NCBI RefSeq assembly: GCF_026340975.1
Contig: NZ_JAPEOS010000002.1
Location: forward strand, 2,477,001-2,541,000
Length of the DNA stretch: 64,000 nucleotides
Direction: 5' to 3'
Origin: Streptomyces sp. NBC_01214
GTDB lineage: Bacteria; Actinomycetota; Actinomycetes; Streptomycetales; Streptomycetaceae
Shown: piece after piece, positions 7,849 through 16,866 of the stretch
How the letters are laid out: the number at the start of each line of letters is the position of its first letter
Numbering within the stretch: position 1 is the stretch's first letter
Program-made: the position numbers and the translations under genes
The notes under the pieces: generated by a model
What the model was told of the DNA's origin: nothing
Databases searched by the model: none
Seen by the model: the letters and a program-made list of their open reading frames with translations, nothing else

Positions 7849-10800
7849 GAATGGCTGAACGTTGCCGCGTCTAGCCTTGCCTCGGCCAGGGCCGGCCGGA
7901 ACTTGTCGGGGTCGGCCTCCGACAGCCGCTCGTAGACCTCGACCCTCTGTGTCATGGTTGCTGCCGCGGTGGCGAGGTCGCCAGCCCTCTGCTGGAACAT
8001 GGCCAGAAGGTAGAGCGCCCGGCCGAGGTAGGGATGGTCCCAGTACTGATTCGGGGTGAATCCGGCCAGCTGCCGGTAGTCGACGGGCTGCTGGGAGCCG
8101 GGTGGGCGGATCCCTGCCAGCACTTCGTCAACCATCACGGCACGCTGGGCGAGTGCCATCGCCGTCGCCGGTTCCAACCCGTTTCGGTGCTCGAACAACA
8201 CGTCGTACAGGGCCTCGGCCAGGGCCGGCCGGAACTTGTCGGGGTCGGCCTCCGACAGCCGCTCGTAGACCTCGACCCTCTGTGTCATGGTTGCTGCCGC
8301 GGTGGCGAGGTCGCCAGCCCTCTGCTGGAACATGGCCAGAAGGTAGAGCGCCCGGCCGAGGTAGGGATGGTCCCAGTACTGATTCGGGGTGAATCCGGCC
8401 AGCTGCCGGTAGTCGACGGGCTGCTGGGAGCCGGGTGGGCGGATCCCTGCCAGCACTTCGTCAACCATCACGGCACGCTGGGCGAGTGCCATCGCCGTCG
8501 CCGGTTCCAACCCGTTTCGGTGCTCGAACAACACGTCGTACAGGGCCTCGGCCAGGGCCGGCCGGAACTTGTCGGGGTCGGCCTCCGACAGCCGCTCGTA
8601 GACCTCGACCCTCTGTGTCATGGTTGCTGCCGCGGTGGCGAGGTCGCCAGCCCTCTGCTGGAACATGGCCAGAAGGTAGAGCGCCCGGCCGAGGTAGGGA
8701 TGGTCCCAGTACTGATTCGGGGTGAATCCGGCCAGCTGCCGGTAGTCGACGGGCTGCTGGGAGCCGGGTGGGCGGATCCCTGCCAGCACTTCGTCAACCA
8801 TCACGGCACGCTGGGCGAGTGCCATCGCCGTCGCCGGTTCCAACCCGTTTCGGTGCTCGAACAACACGTCGTACAGGGCCTCGGCCAGGGCCGGCCGGAA
8901 CTTGTCGGGGTCGGCCTCCGACAGCCGCTCGTAGACCTCGACCCTCTGTGTCATGGTTGCTGCCGCGGTGGCGAGGTCGCCAGCCCTCTGCTGGAACATG
9001 GCCAGAAGGTAGAGCGCCCGGCCGAGGTAGGGATGGTCCCAGTACTGATTCGGGGTGAATCCGGCCAGCTGCCGGTAGTCGACGGGCTGCTGGGAGCCGG
9101 GTGGGCGGATCCCTGCCAGCACTTCGTCAACCATCACGGCACGCTGGGCGAGTGCCATCGCCGTCGCCGGTTCCAACCCGTTTCGGTGCTCGAACAACAC
9201 GTCGTACAGGGCCTCGGCCAGGGCCGGCCGGAACTTGTCGGGGTCGGCCTCCGACAGCCGCTCGTAGACCTCGACCCTCTGTGTCATGGCCTCCGCCGCC
9301 AACCGAACCCGGTGCGTCCTCGTGAGCTGTTGGGCAACCTCAACGAGGGCCTGGGCCCGGCCGAGCTGGGGTTGGGGGCAACTGCCTGCATTGTCCCGAC
9401 GGATCGGGTCTCCGGCCTCACGGAAGTCGAGAACGAGAGGGACGGCACAGCCCGGGTAGCGGATTTCGAGGAGGCCGTCGTGGCCGCCCTGGCCATCAGG
9501 GCGGCGGAGCGAATTGAGATAGGGGCCCTCTACCAGGGGCAGCGAGCCGGGATCCGCGATCGCCTGGCCGTCCACTGCGAGGATTCGGGTCGCGCGCTTC
9601 GCCCCGTCCGTCGAAAGCTTGCAGGTGAAGACGTGCCCGCCGACTGCGTCAGGCTCGTCAGGGGTGTGGAACTCGTATGTTCCACCGTAATGCAGAAGTT
9701 CAGGAAGGGGCTTGTTTCCCTCTAGCTTGGCTATCTTTGCGAACTCGCTGAACGATGATATGTGGTCTGCCTCGATCGCATACAGCATCCCCAAGTTGTC
9801 CAGGTGATCAAGGAATTGGGGCAGAAGTGCGGGTGGCGTCCGATAGGCCGCAACGTACAGACCGAGATGAAGTTGTGTATGGAGGTCAAACAGGAACCAG
9901 TTGCCGATCCGCGTCATTTGAGGCAGGAGCGACAGGGGGAACCGTAGATTGGGCCCGCAGGCGAAACCGAGGTGCACTCCTGTGCTGACCGCATCGCGTT
10001 CGCCCGGGTAAGGGTCGAATCGGATGAGGTCCGCAAATTTTGCGTCGGCCCGGGTAGGAAGAAGAGTGGTCGACTGTGCAATGGCAATCTGAGCGGAATC
10101 CAATTCGTCGAAACCGTAACCGCTATTAAGGAACATTCCGCCGGCAGTTAGCAGAAAGGACGGCGAGTTATAGTAGATCTCAACTCCACCTTCGGCAGAG
10201 TCGGGCGAGGCTATCAGCTGGGGCCGGTCCCCGTGGTAGAAGCGGTGCTGGGCAGGGTAGGCGTCTCGACGAATGGCGAGGATGTATGCGGCGGGCGGTG
10301 GTCGGTAGGCAGCCGACCCGGCGATCAGCGCGTGCTGTGTCCAAGTTTCGGGAAATCGTTGCACTGGATTTCCGTTGGCGTCGGTCGGTCCGAGGTACAT
10401 GAGGAAGAAGCCGGTCAGTTGGTCACCCTTTTGAGACCACAGGAGCTCGTTGTGGGCATCGGGGTCAGGACGGTTGACGTTTTCCTTCAGGCGGCGGAAG
10501 GGGCAGATCCGGCGCTGCCGGTTGCTGGAGACAGCGAACTTCACACTCACATAGTCGAGCACGATCCGAGCGGCGGTCCTGACGGACTTGTTCTTGGCGA
10601 ACTCGTGGAGATTGAGCAGGGCGTGGAGCGAGAGGCGCTGGTATGGGCGGGCGTTGAACTCAAGGAAGTCATGCTTAACGAGCGTCTGCATGGATTCGAG
10701 CAACCATGCCGTCAGGCCATTATCATCGTTGTCGTATTTCTGGCGGTCACCCGTCCGCTCAAGAAGGAGCTGGTTGGCCAGATACCTGCAGCTTTCTATC

Positions 10801-12389
10801 ATGAAGCGATGGTTTTCAGTCTCCGCAATGGGGAACGCGACGGAAGGGAGGGGTCCGATCGGACCTTTTAGCTCGAACCAATCGGTAATAATATCATGAC
10901 CCCCGAAGAGTTCGGGAGGAACTAGCTCTCGCAGGATGAAGGCGAGGCCGTCCTCGGTCAACAGCTGCCGGTAGCGATAGGCGATGGCGATGATCCCCTT
11001 GAGTGCCATGTCGTAGTCTCCCTTGCGGGAGACGTGTCCTAGGTCGAAGCCCTGCACTTCGATATCTCTATCAATGGCGGTGCCCATATGTCCAGGACGC
11101 AGCTGCCTCAGTCTAATATTGGCGAGGATAAGGCTCGGCAACTCGCCCGGAACGCGGAAGCCGCGGTCTTTGGATGACAGATGCAGATGTGCCATGAGTT
11201 GGAAGGTGTCGTCCTCCGTAGCCTCGGGATGGCCTGGGTCGGGTCGCCAGAATGCCACCCGCAATGGCTGGTGAACTGCGTAATGTTCAGCGATGGCGTC
11301 CATCCGCATTGCATGACTGGCGAATGCGTGCGCCGGGCTAGGGTCGATGATGGGGGGCCCGAGATCGACGTCACGGGTATTAACCGGGACGGATGTGGTA
11401 TTGGGAGCGTCGCGCTGATAGAAAACGACCACCTGCGGGGTTCCGCTGGCATCAACGAATTCCTTGGGAGATGGGGCAGACGGCGCTGTCATGGGATGGA
11501 TGCTGAACGAATACTTGCCGTCTCGGGGTTCGTTGAGGCGGAACTGGCCGCTACCGATTCCCGGCCGGGCCCACTCATTCTTTGGGTCCTCAAGCCAGAC
11601 AACCTCTTCCGCGAACTTTTGATCAAAGTAGAATATGGCCACGAGGAACGCGTTGTAATTCGCGTCTGCCCCTCCCCAATTAATCTCTATTGAAGACCCC
11701 CGCCGGTAGGCGGCGGTCACCATTCTCTGCCCGAATTCAGGCGCTGTCGAGATCGATCCATGTTCGAATTCATGAAGGCGCTCGCGAGGGTCGTCCGGAT
11801 TGGCGAACTCCCCATGGAGATCCTTGCCGAGTGGGCCGTCCCAGGCGCCGATCTCGTGCCAGCGCTCCGAAATTATGTCGCCAGCTTGGAATCCTACAGG
11901 ATCGGGATCTGTGGTTTCGTGGTGGGAAGCGTCGAGCTGGAGGCGTACAGGAATAGTAAAACCTTGATCGCTATGTTCCTCCAAGATGCCCAATGGGTTG
12001 AGGGAGATAAGTGGAACAGTGCAGCCCTCTACATGGAAGGTGTACTCTCCAAATCCTTGAAGCCTCGTCCATATTAATTCCGGGCCTGGATATTTCAGGT
12101 CGATATGCCCTTGTGCGACCCCGTCATGCGAAATATCATATCGGTAATACTTGTAATCGAACCTGGTTCTCGACCACTCGAAGCACGCCTCGTTGCGCAA
12201 CCGAAAGACGCTGACGACCATCTCCTGGCCAGGCGACCAGCAGATTTCTCCACGCTCAAACTGCTGACGCCGTCCGGGACGGCCTGGCACATCCTCCTCA
12301 AGCCCTAGCGCTCGACCAAACGCTCCATCGGCTCCGCCCCATGCGCGCCATCGCTCGGCGATCTTCCCGCCTACCTCAAATTCGGACAT
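7845..12389 (-). CDS. Giant LGFP-repeat / TPR-like repeat protein of unknown function
   Basis: A predicted 1,514-residue protein without signal peptide or obvious membrane segment. Residues 5-55 and about 165-220 resemble LGFP repeats (IAERWRAWGGADGAFGRALG; IISERWHEIGAWDGPLGKDL), a fold linked to cell-wall binding in actinomycetes. Residues 350-1000 form a large domain I do not recognise, rich in His and aromatic residues. The C terminus holds four identical-looking 111-residue helical units (MTQRVEVYERLSEADPDKFR...), resembling tetratricopeptide regions of NB-ARC proteins, and a partial fifth ending abnormally in RLDAATFSHS. The 3' end abuts the IS630 scar, so the gene is probably truncated. 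GGGGTAGGG precedes the ATG. Confidence 0.75.
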   Translation of the reverse strand: MSEFEVGGKIAERWRAWGGADGAFGRALGLEEDVPGRPGRRQQFERGEICWSPGQEMVVSVFRLRNEACFEWSRTRFDYKYYRYDISHDGVAQGHIDLKYPGPELIWTRLQGFGEYTFHVEGCTVPLISLNPLGILEEHSDQGFTIPVRLQLDASHHETTDPDPVGFQAGDIISERWHEIGAWDGPLGKDLHGEFANPDDPRERLHEFEHGSISTAPEFGQRMVTAAYRRGSSIEINWGGADANYNAFLVAIFYFDQKFAEEVVWLEDPKNEWARPGIGSGQFRLNEPRDGKYSFSIHPMTAPSAPSPKEFVDASGTPQVVVFYQRDAPNTTSVPVNTRDVDLGPPIIDPSPAHAFASHAMRMDAIAEHYAVHQPLRVAFWRPDPGHPEATEDDTFQLMAHLHLSSKDRGFRVPGELPSLILANIRLRQLRPGHMGTAIDRDIEVQGFDLGHVSRKGDYDMALKGIIAIAYRYRQLLTEDGLAFILRELVPPELFGGHDIITDWFELKGPIGPLPSVAFPIAETENHRFMIESCRYLANQLLLERTGDRQKYDNDDNGLTAWLLESMQTLVKHDFLEFNARPYQRLSLHALLNLHEFAKNKSVRTAARIVLDYVSVKFAVSSNRQRRICPFRRLKENVNRPDPDAHNELLWSQKGDQLTGFFLMYLGPTDANGNPVQRFPETWTQHALIAGSAAYRPPPAAYILAIRRDAYPAQHRFYHGDRPQLIASPDSAEGGVEIYYNSPSFLLTAGGMFLNSGYGFDELDSAQIAIAQSTTLLPTRADAKFADLIRFDPYPGERDAVSTGVHLGFACGPNLRFPLSLLPQMTRIGNWFLFDLHTQLHLGLYVAAYRTPPALLPQFLDHLDNLGMLYAIEADHISSFSEFAKIAKLEGNKPLPELLHYGGTYEFHTPDEPDAVGGHVFTCKLSTDGAKRATRILAVDGQAIADPGSLPLVEGPYLNSLRRPDGQGGHDGLLEIRYPGCAVPLVLDFREAGDPIRRDNAGSCPQPQLGRAQALVEVAQQLTRTHRVRLAAEAMTQRVEVYERLSEADPDKFRPALAEALYDVLFEHRNGLEPATAMALAQRAVMVDEVLAGIRPPGSQQPVDYRQLAGFTPNQYWDHPYLGRALYLLAMFQQRAGDLATAAATMTQRVEVYERLSEADPDKFRPALAEALYDVLFEHRNGLEPATAMALAQRAVMVDEVLAGIRPPGSQQPVDYRQLAGFTPNQYWDHPYLGRALYLLAMFQQRAGDLATAAATMTQRVEVYERLSEADPDKFRPALAEALYDVLFEHRNGLEPATAMALAQRAVMVDEVLAGIRPPGSQQPVDYRQLAGFTPNQYWDHPYLGRALYLLAMFQQRAGDLATAAATMTQRVEVYERLSEADPDKFRPALAEALYDVLFEHRNGLEPATAMALAQRAVMVDEVLAGIRPPGSQQPVDYRQLAGFTPNQYWDHPYLGRALYLLAMFQQRAGDLATAAATMTQRVEVYERLSEADPDKFRPALAEARLDAATFSHS
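7880..9287 (-). repeat. Tandem 333-bp repeats, four copies plus a partial
   Basis: Units start at 9287, 8954, 8621 and 8288, each exactly 333 bp (111 codons, frame kept), with a partial unit from 7955 to about 7880. By eye the copies look identical at nucleotide level, which implies very recent amplification or strong homogenisation. Copy number may vary between strains or be collapsed in assembly. The repeats also leave long open frames on the opposite strand, which are not genes. Confidence 0.95.
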
Positions 12390-12609
12390 GGCCCTACCCC
12401 TTTAGTCGCAGAAATGGAGAGAGGCTTACGGCGTACTCATCCTCAGATCTGCCGATCATGAAAGGGGCATCGGGGCGTTTACCGAGGTCCCTCCACTTTG
12501 TGGCTTCAGGTCCATGGAACACCTGGGTCTGTTGGGGGTCAACTTGGTGGGATCTATATCGGTAACCACCCATCTGCCTGAAGGACACCTACGGTGGAGG
12601 CCCATCTAT

Positions 12610-15039
12610 CTATTCAGGACTCGTCGGCGCCGTGGCGGTCTTGAGGCAGCTGGCGACGTAGCTGGCGCGGTCTCCTCCGTTCCATTTGTGCCAGGAGTGA
12701 GCGGTGCCGTCTGCGGCGCCCAGGAGGTCGGCGAGCATCTTCCAGTGGACCGCGCCGACGAGTGCCAGCCAGGCACCGTTACGTGCCTTGCCCGCGCTGG
12801 GGACACCGAGGCGCTGGAGGCGTCGTTGCAGCGTATTCGAGCTGAGCGGACGGGAGGGGCGGAGGCCGGGAAAGAGAAAGGGGGTCTCCTGGTCTTTGAG
12901 GGGCGCGGACAGAGGGTGGCGTTCGTGGACGAGTCGTTGGAGGAGGGCTGACAGGCGCGGGCGGAGCCAGAGTGTTTCGCGGCCGAGCTGGAGGCCCAGG
13001 ACCCCGGGTTCGTCGGGGTGGATGTGGACCTGGGTGAGGGTGAGGTTGACGATGCGGTCGGTGCTCTGGCCGTACTGCAGGACGAGGCAGCCGGCGACGC
13101 GGTCCGCGAGCGGCAGGCTCTCGTCGGTTTCCAGCCTGAGCGCGGCGAGCACGCGGTCGGTGTCGTTCATGATGGCGCGTTCACCGTGCCTGCTGGAGGT
13201 GGCGATGGCAACGTCAGCGGGTGCGAGGCCGCAGGTCGCGGCCCAGAGGAGGAACGGCCGGGCGTAGTGCTGGGGGGTCGGGTTGGCGACGAGCCACCGG
13301 TCGATGAGGTGCTGTGTGATGCTGTCGAGCGTGCGCCCGCGGCTGCGGAGGTGGCCGAGGAGGAGCCGGGCGGCGTTCAGCTGACGACGCAGGTGCTCGC
13401 GCTGGAAGCGGGTGAAGCCGCTACGGCTGACGTGCTGGTGCGCGAGGGGCATCAGGTGCCAGCGCGCGTAACGCGCGAGGAGCACCCGGTCCGGCGTGGT
13501 GGTGCACTCGTCGAGGCTGTGGGCGAAGTCTCTTTTCAGCTGGGCAAGTTGCTCTTCACGCGGTTCGAGGATCTCGGCCAGGACGAGCAGGCCCCGCAGC
13601 TGCTGGACGGAAGTGGTCTGGCGCAGTGCGTCGAGGGCTTCGTGGGTGCACGGGAGCTTTCCGTTGACCATGTCGCGGATGAGCTGGCCGCCGGGCCGGC
13701 GCAGGTAGAGGATCATCGAGTAGGGGTTGTCGTACCTTTCCAGTAGTTCCGCCAGCGGCGCGAGCCGCTCGCACAGGCGGCCGTCTGCGTCGGTGAACGC
13801 CTCGGCGAGGACGAGTCGGCCTCGGCAGGGCAGGCACTGCCCTTGGAGGAGGCGACCCATCCCTGCGCAGGTCGGGCAGCGGTAGGAGAAAGTGACGCCG
13901 GCGCACTCGGGGCACAGCGGCCCGTTGTCCTCGCGGCGGAACACTCCGCCGAGCTGTCCGCAGCGGTGGCACTGCTCGTGGGTGAGTCGGACCGCGTCGA
14001 CGCAGGCGAGGCAGACGGGTCCTTCCGGCCAGCGGCGCTCTGCTCGGGCCGGCGTTGCGCAGCGGGTGCAGGGCACGATGGCGGCGGAGTAGCACGGCAT
14101 GCAGCGCGGTGTCCCGTCCCCGGTCGTCACGGGGGCCGAGGGCCGGGTGCCGCAGTCGCCACAGAGCGGCCCGGGTCGCACGCTCTCCCAGCAGCGTCCG
14201 CACCAGGGGCCGCGCTCGTCGCGGGCGGTGACCACGGCGCGGCGTCCGCATCCGGTGCAGGGCTGTGCCTGGTCCGCGCGGCGGCAGCCGTCGCACCACG
14301 GCTTCCCGTCCTCGTCGCGGTAGACGGCGAGTTGGAGGCGCCCGCAGTTGACGCAGGGATGGCGTGGTGTGGCCTGGCGGGTGCAGGCCCGACAGATGCC
14401 CGTACTGAGGATGCCGATCCTTCTGTTCCGGCCGCACTGCGGGCACAGGACGATCGGCGCCCGGCGGTTGTCGCATTTTTCGCACAGCGGTCCGTCCTCG
14501 CTGATGCGGCTGGCCGGTCTGGCGTCGCCGCAGTCCACGCAGTGGTGCAGCGGGCGGGGGTGAACGTGCTGGTAGCAGGCTCGGCAGACGGGGCTGCCGT
14601 CGTCCTGGCGCAGGCCGACCGGTTTGGTGAGGCCGCAGCGTGAGCACGGTTCGGCGAGGTGGTGCTGGCGGCAGCGCGTGCACCAGGGGCCCTCCGCGGT
14701 GCGGGCGGCTGGGACGACCAGCTTGCCGCAGGCCCAGCAGGGCTCGTTGGGTAGGGTCTTGCGGTGGCAGCCGGTGCAGATGACGGTGCCGGCGGGGGTC
14801 TTCCTGACGGCGATCCTGGCCTGTCCGCAGGTGTGGCAGAGCTGCGGCTTGCGGCGTTCGCGCTGCCAGCACCGGTGGCAGACCGGCTGGTCGGCGCGGC
14901 GCTCGGCGACGGTTCCCGGCCGGGCGCAGAGGGAACAGGTCTCCTTTGGGCTTGTCGCCCGGTGACAGGCGTGGCAGAGGCCCCTGCTCCTGATGGCCTT
15001 GTCCCGGCCGCACCGGACGCAGGTGGCGGTCTTGGTCAT
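12610..15039 (-). CDS. Zinc-ribbon array protein with tyrosine-recombinase-like C terminus
   Basis: An 809-residue protein. Residues 1 to about 400 contain 13 consecutive CxxC-x(9-18)-CxxC units (e.g. CVRCGRDKAIRSRGLCHAC), each a likely zinc ribbon. The C-terminal 350 residues look like the fold of tyrosine recombinases: an alpha-helical core-binding part, then CLVLQYGQSTDRIVNLTL, a strand pair and FLFPGLRP. The catalytic R-H-R-Y set is not evident: the last segment reads LADLLGAADGTAHSWHKW, with no Tyr at the expected place. It is probably a DNA-binding partner of the active recombinase encoded two genes upstream. It is 9 nt after the XRE gene. Confidence 0.75.
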   Translation of the reverse strand: MTKTATCVRCGRDKAIRSRGLCHACHRATSPKETCSLCARPGTVAERRADQPVCHRCWQRERRKPQLCHTCGQARIAVRKTPAGTVICTGCHRKTLPNEPCWACGKLVVPAARTAEGPWCTRCRQHHLAEPCSRCGLTKPVGLRQDDGSPVCRACYQHVHPRPLHHCVDCGDARPASRISEDGPLCEKCDNRRAPIVLCPQCGRNRRIGILSTGICRACTRQATPRHPCVNCGRLQLAVYRDEDGKPWCDGCRRADQAQPCTGCGRRAVVTARDERGPWCGRCWESVRPGPLCGDCGTRPSAPVTTGDGTPRCMPCYSAAIVPCTRCATPARAERRWPEGPVCLACVDAVRLTHEQCHRCGQLGGVFRREDNGPLCPECAGVTFSYRCPTCAGMGRLLQGQCLPCRGRLVLAEAFTDADGRLCERLAPLAELLERYDNPYSMILYLRRPGGQLIRDMVNGKLPCTHEALDALRQTTSVQQLRGLLVLAEILEPREEQLAQLKRDFAHSLDECTTTPDRVLLARYARWHLMPLAHQHVSRSGFTRFQREHLRRQLNAARLLLGHLRSRGRTLDSITQHLIDRWLVANPTPQHYARPFLLWAATCGLAPADVAIATSSRHGERAIMNDTDRVLAALRLETDESLPLADRVAGCLVLQYGQSTDRIVNLTLTQVHIHPDEPGVLGLQLGRETLWLRPRLSALLQRLVHERHPLSAPLKDQETPFLFPGLRPSRPLSSNTLQRRLQRLGVPSAGKARNGAWLALVGAVHWKMLADLLGAADGTAHSWHKWNGGDRASYVASCLKTATAPTSPE

Positions 15040-15048
15040 GGTGGTCCG

Positions 15049-15432
15049 TCAGCCTTCGACGTCGAAGAAGTCGTCGGACAGCAGCGGCATGTCCGGGACC
15101 ACGGGCCGGGGCCCTCGCGCGGCGGGTTCCGCGGGGGCGGCGTCGGGCTCGATCTCGACGGCGAGGTCCTCGAACGTGCACTTGAGGATCTTGCAGAGCG
15201 CCAGGATGAGTTCGACGGGCATCTTGGGCGGGCGGTCAGCCTTCACGAGCCGGTAGATGTTGCTGCGGTCCAGGTCGAAGCCGTACTTCCTGAGTTCCGG
15301 TGCGAGCTTGGTGGTGGTGTACCAGTTGCGGCGAAGCGCCATGAGCTCGCGCAGCCGCCACTCGTAGCGGGGCTGGAGGGCTTCGAGGGCGCTCCTGGCC
15401 TGCGGTTCGTCGCCGTGCGGTACCGCTTTCAC
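15049..15432 (-). CDS. XRE-type helix-turn-helix protein
   Basis: A protein of 127 residues with one Cro/CI-like helix-turn-helix around residues 35-90 (DLDRSNIYRLVKADRPPKMP, then CKILKCTFEDLAVEIE). An acidic tail (LLSDDFFDVEG) follows. It overlaps the recombinase stop by 4 nt (ATGA), so it is co-translated, and lies just before the zinc-ribbon gene. The likely role is regulation of excision/integration or directionality control for the island. Confidence 0.8.
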   Translation of the reverse strand: MKAVPHGDEPQARSALEALQPRYEWRLRELMALRRNWYTTTKLAPELRKYGFDLDRSNIYRLVKADRPPKMPVELILALCKILKCTFEDLAVEIEPDAAPAEPAARGPRPVVPDMPLLSDDFFDVEG

Positions 15433-16652
15433 CGGGTCCTCCTCGAACCGCCGGAGCGGGACTGTGCCGTCTGGTCGCTGAAGTCGTCGTCCATGTCCGC
15501 CTCGGCGTCGGCCACCGCGAAGGCGCGGGCCAGGGCCGCTTCCTCCGCCGCGTCGAGACTTTCGCGGACCTTGAGGTTCTTGAAGTCGTTGCTGAGCGCG
15601 GTGTAGATCGCGGTGGTCGCGGCGTGCGAGTGACCGACCTGGTCGGTGACGAACTGGCCGTCGTAGCCGGCCTCGATGAGCCTGGTCACGTACGTGTGCC
15701 GCATGCAGTGCGGGCCGAGCTGAGCGGGCAGTTTGCCCAGCTCACGCCAGTGCTGGAACCGCTGGTTCACCGCGCGTTCCGAGATCATCTCGTTGCGCTC
15801 GGTGGGGAACATGACGCCGTCGTCCGGGCGGTCGCTGTAGAACAGCGGGCGCACGTTCTCCATGTACAACTGCACGGTGCGAACCGCCCATGGCCATACC
15901 GAGATCACCATCCGACGCTTCGGAGGCTGTCCGGCGCCGGCCTTCCCCCAGCGGACCGCCAGCCCCGCGTAGTCCCCGAACTCGGGCAGCTTCGCCTGAC
16001 GCCGCCAGTCGTGGGTCTCCAGCCGGGCCGTCTCCCTGCGGCGCAGGCCCCAGCCGTACATTGTCGTGAACATCGCCAGGTCCCGGGCCGCGGCGAGCGC
16101 TCCCTTGTGGCCCTGTTCGCGCAGACGCTTGATCTCCGGGTCCATCTGCCCGAAGAAGGTCTTCACCTCTGCCCTGGTCAACGGCCGGTTGCCACTGGGC
16201 TGGCCGATGTACTCCTGCGCGTGTCGGACCGCGTTCAGATCCCTCAGCGCGAAGCCGGTGAACGTCCCGAAGGTGCTCAGGCACACCTGCGGCCACTCGT
16301 AGGCCGGATCGCTCAGGTAACTCAGGTAGAGCGCAAGGTCGTTCTGATACTTGCGCATCGTCGACGTCGCGACGGTGTCCGCGAGCATCGCCGACCAGCG
16401 GTCGAACAACCGCCTGTCCCAGACCGGCTCCCACGGATACCCGCCGGACATCGCCTGGACCTGGCGCGCGATACGAGCCCTGGTGTTGACCGTGTCCCAG
16501 GACAGCCTGCGGGCCCGCTGATGGTCCGCGAAGCCCAGCAGCGTCTTCTCGAAGACGGCCTCCTCGGGGCGGAGCATCGCCACACCCGGCAGCACGTGCA
16601 GCGTCGCGACGCCTGGAACAGCTACCGAGCCTCCTGCGGCACTTTGACCCAT
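15429..16652 (-). CDS. Tyrosine recombinase / integrase of the island
   Basis: A protein of 407 residues with a SAM-like core-binding domain (about residues 30-130) and a catalytic domain containing the expected set: Arg in YGWGLRRRETARL, HxxR in HCMRHTYVTRL, then VGHSHAATTAIYTAL with the catalytic Tyr. It should cut and rejoin DNA at the island ends. It is the first gene of the module, transcribed away from the right border (214 nt from the junction). Domain order matches phage-type integrases. Confidence 0.92.
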   Translation of the reverse strand: MGQSAAGGSVAVPGVATLHVLPGVAMLRPEEAVFEKTLLGFADHQRARRLSWDTVNTRARIARQVQAMSGGYPWEPVWDRRLFDRWSAMLADTVATSTMRKYQNDLALYLSYLSDPAYEWPQVCLSTFGTFTGFALRDLNAVRHAQEYIGQPSGNRPLTRAEVKTFFGQMDPEIKRLREQGHKGALAAARDLAMFTTMYGWGLRRRETARLETHDWRRQAKLPEFGDYAGLAVRWGKAGAGQPPKRRMVISVWPWAVRTVQLYMENVRPLFYSDRPDDGVMFPTERNEMISERAVNQRFQHWRELGKLPAQLGPHCMRHTYVTRLIEAGYDGQFVTDQVGHSHAATTAIYTALSNDFKNLKVRESLDAAEEAALARAFAVADAEADMDDDFSDQTAQSRSGGSRRTR

Positions 16653-16866
16653 CTGTCACTCTCCGTGTCTGGTACAGGGCCTCACCTTTCACGCGGTGAT
16701 GCGCAGAGCGCAACACTGATGCGGTAGTTGCACCACGATCGAGGGAATCGCAGGCCAACCCGCACGCGGAGCTGACGGACCGTGATACAACTCGACCCAA
16801 CCGGGCAACGCACGTTCTGCTGGCCGGGGGTAACACCGCCGGCCTCGTGGTGCGCGTGCCGCAACA

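Larger units (their letters stand above)
6766..16866. mobile_element. Integrated genomic island (about 10.1 kb) inside ehuA
   Basis: Both halves of ehuA flank this segment in the same orientation, and TTGCT occurs at both borders (6761-6765 and 16867-16871). The right end carries an outward module of tyrosine recombinase, XRE protein and zinc-ribbon protein. The left end holds a remnant STAND/NB-ARC locus and an IS630 fragment, with a giant repeat protein between. Short inverted repeats sit at the ends (TTGCT/AGCAA at 6761-6777; GCAA/TTGC at 16861-16870). Boundaries follow from the ehuA reading frame. No tRNA gene is involved. Confidence 0.8.

Noticed and set aside
7880..9287. Could the regular repeats be a CRISPR array
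   Set aside because: Units are 333 bp, contiguous, coding and without variable spacers; no cas genes nearby.
8034..9725. A 563-codon open frame on the plus strand across the 333-bp repeats, plus several 96-codon frames
   Set aside because: They are opposite-strand shadows of the tandem repeats. The minus-strand frame runs on through non-repeated protein-like sequence and has the LGFP motifs and a ribosome site.
12394..12588. A 64-codon minus-strand frame between the zinc-ribbon gene and the giant gene
   Set aside because: No ribosome site, no recognisable composition; more likely leader or intergenic sequence.
6779..16796. The shared ACTCGACCC near both island ends as the attachment repeat
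   Set aside because: It lies inside the element at the right end, about 70 nt from the ehuA break; the ehuA frame fits only a junction at TTGCT.
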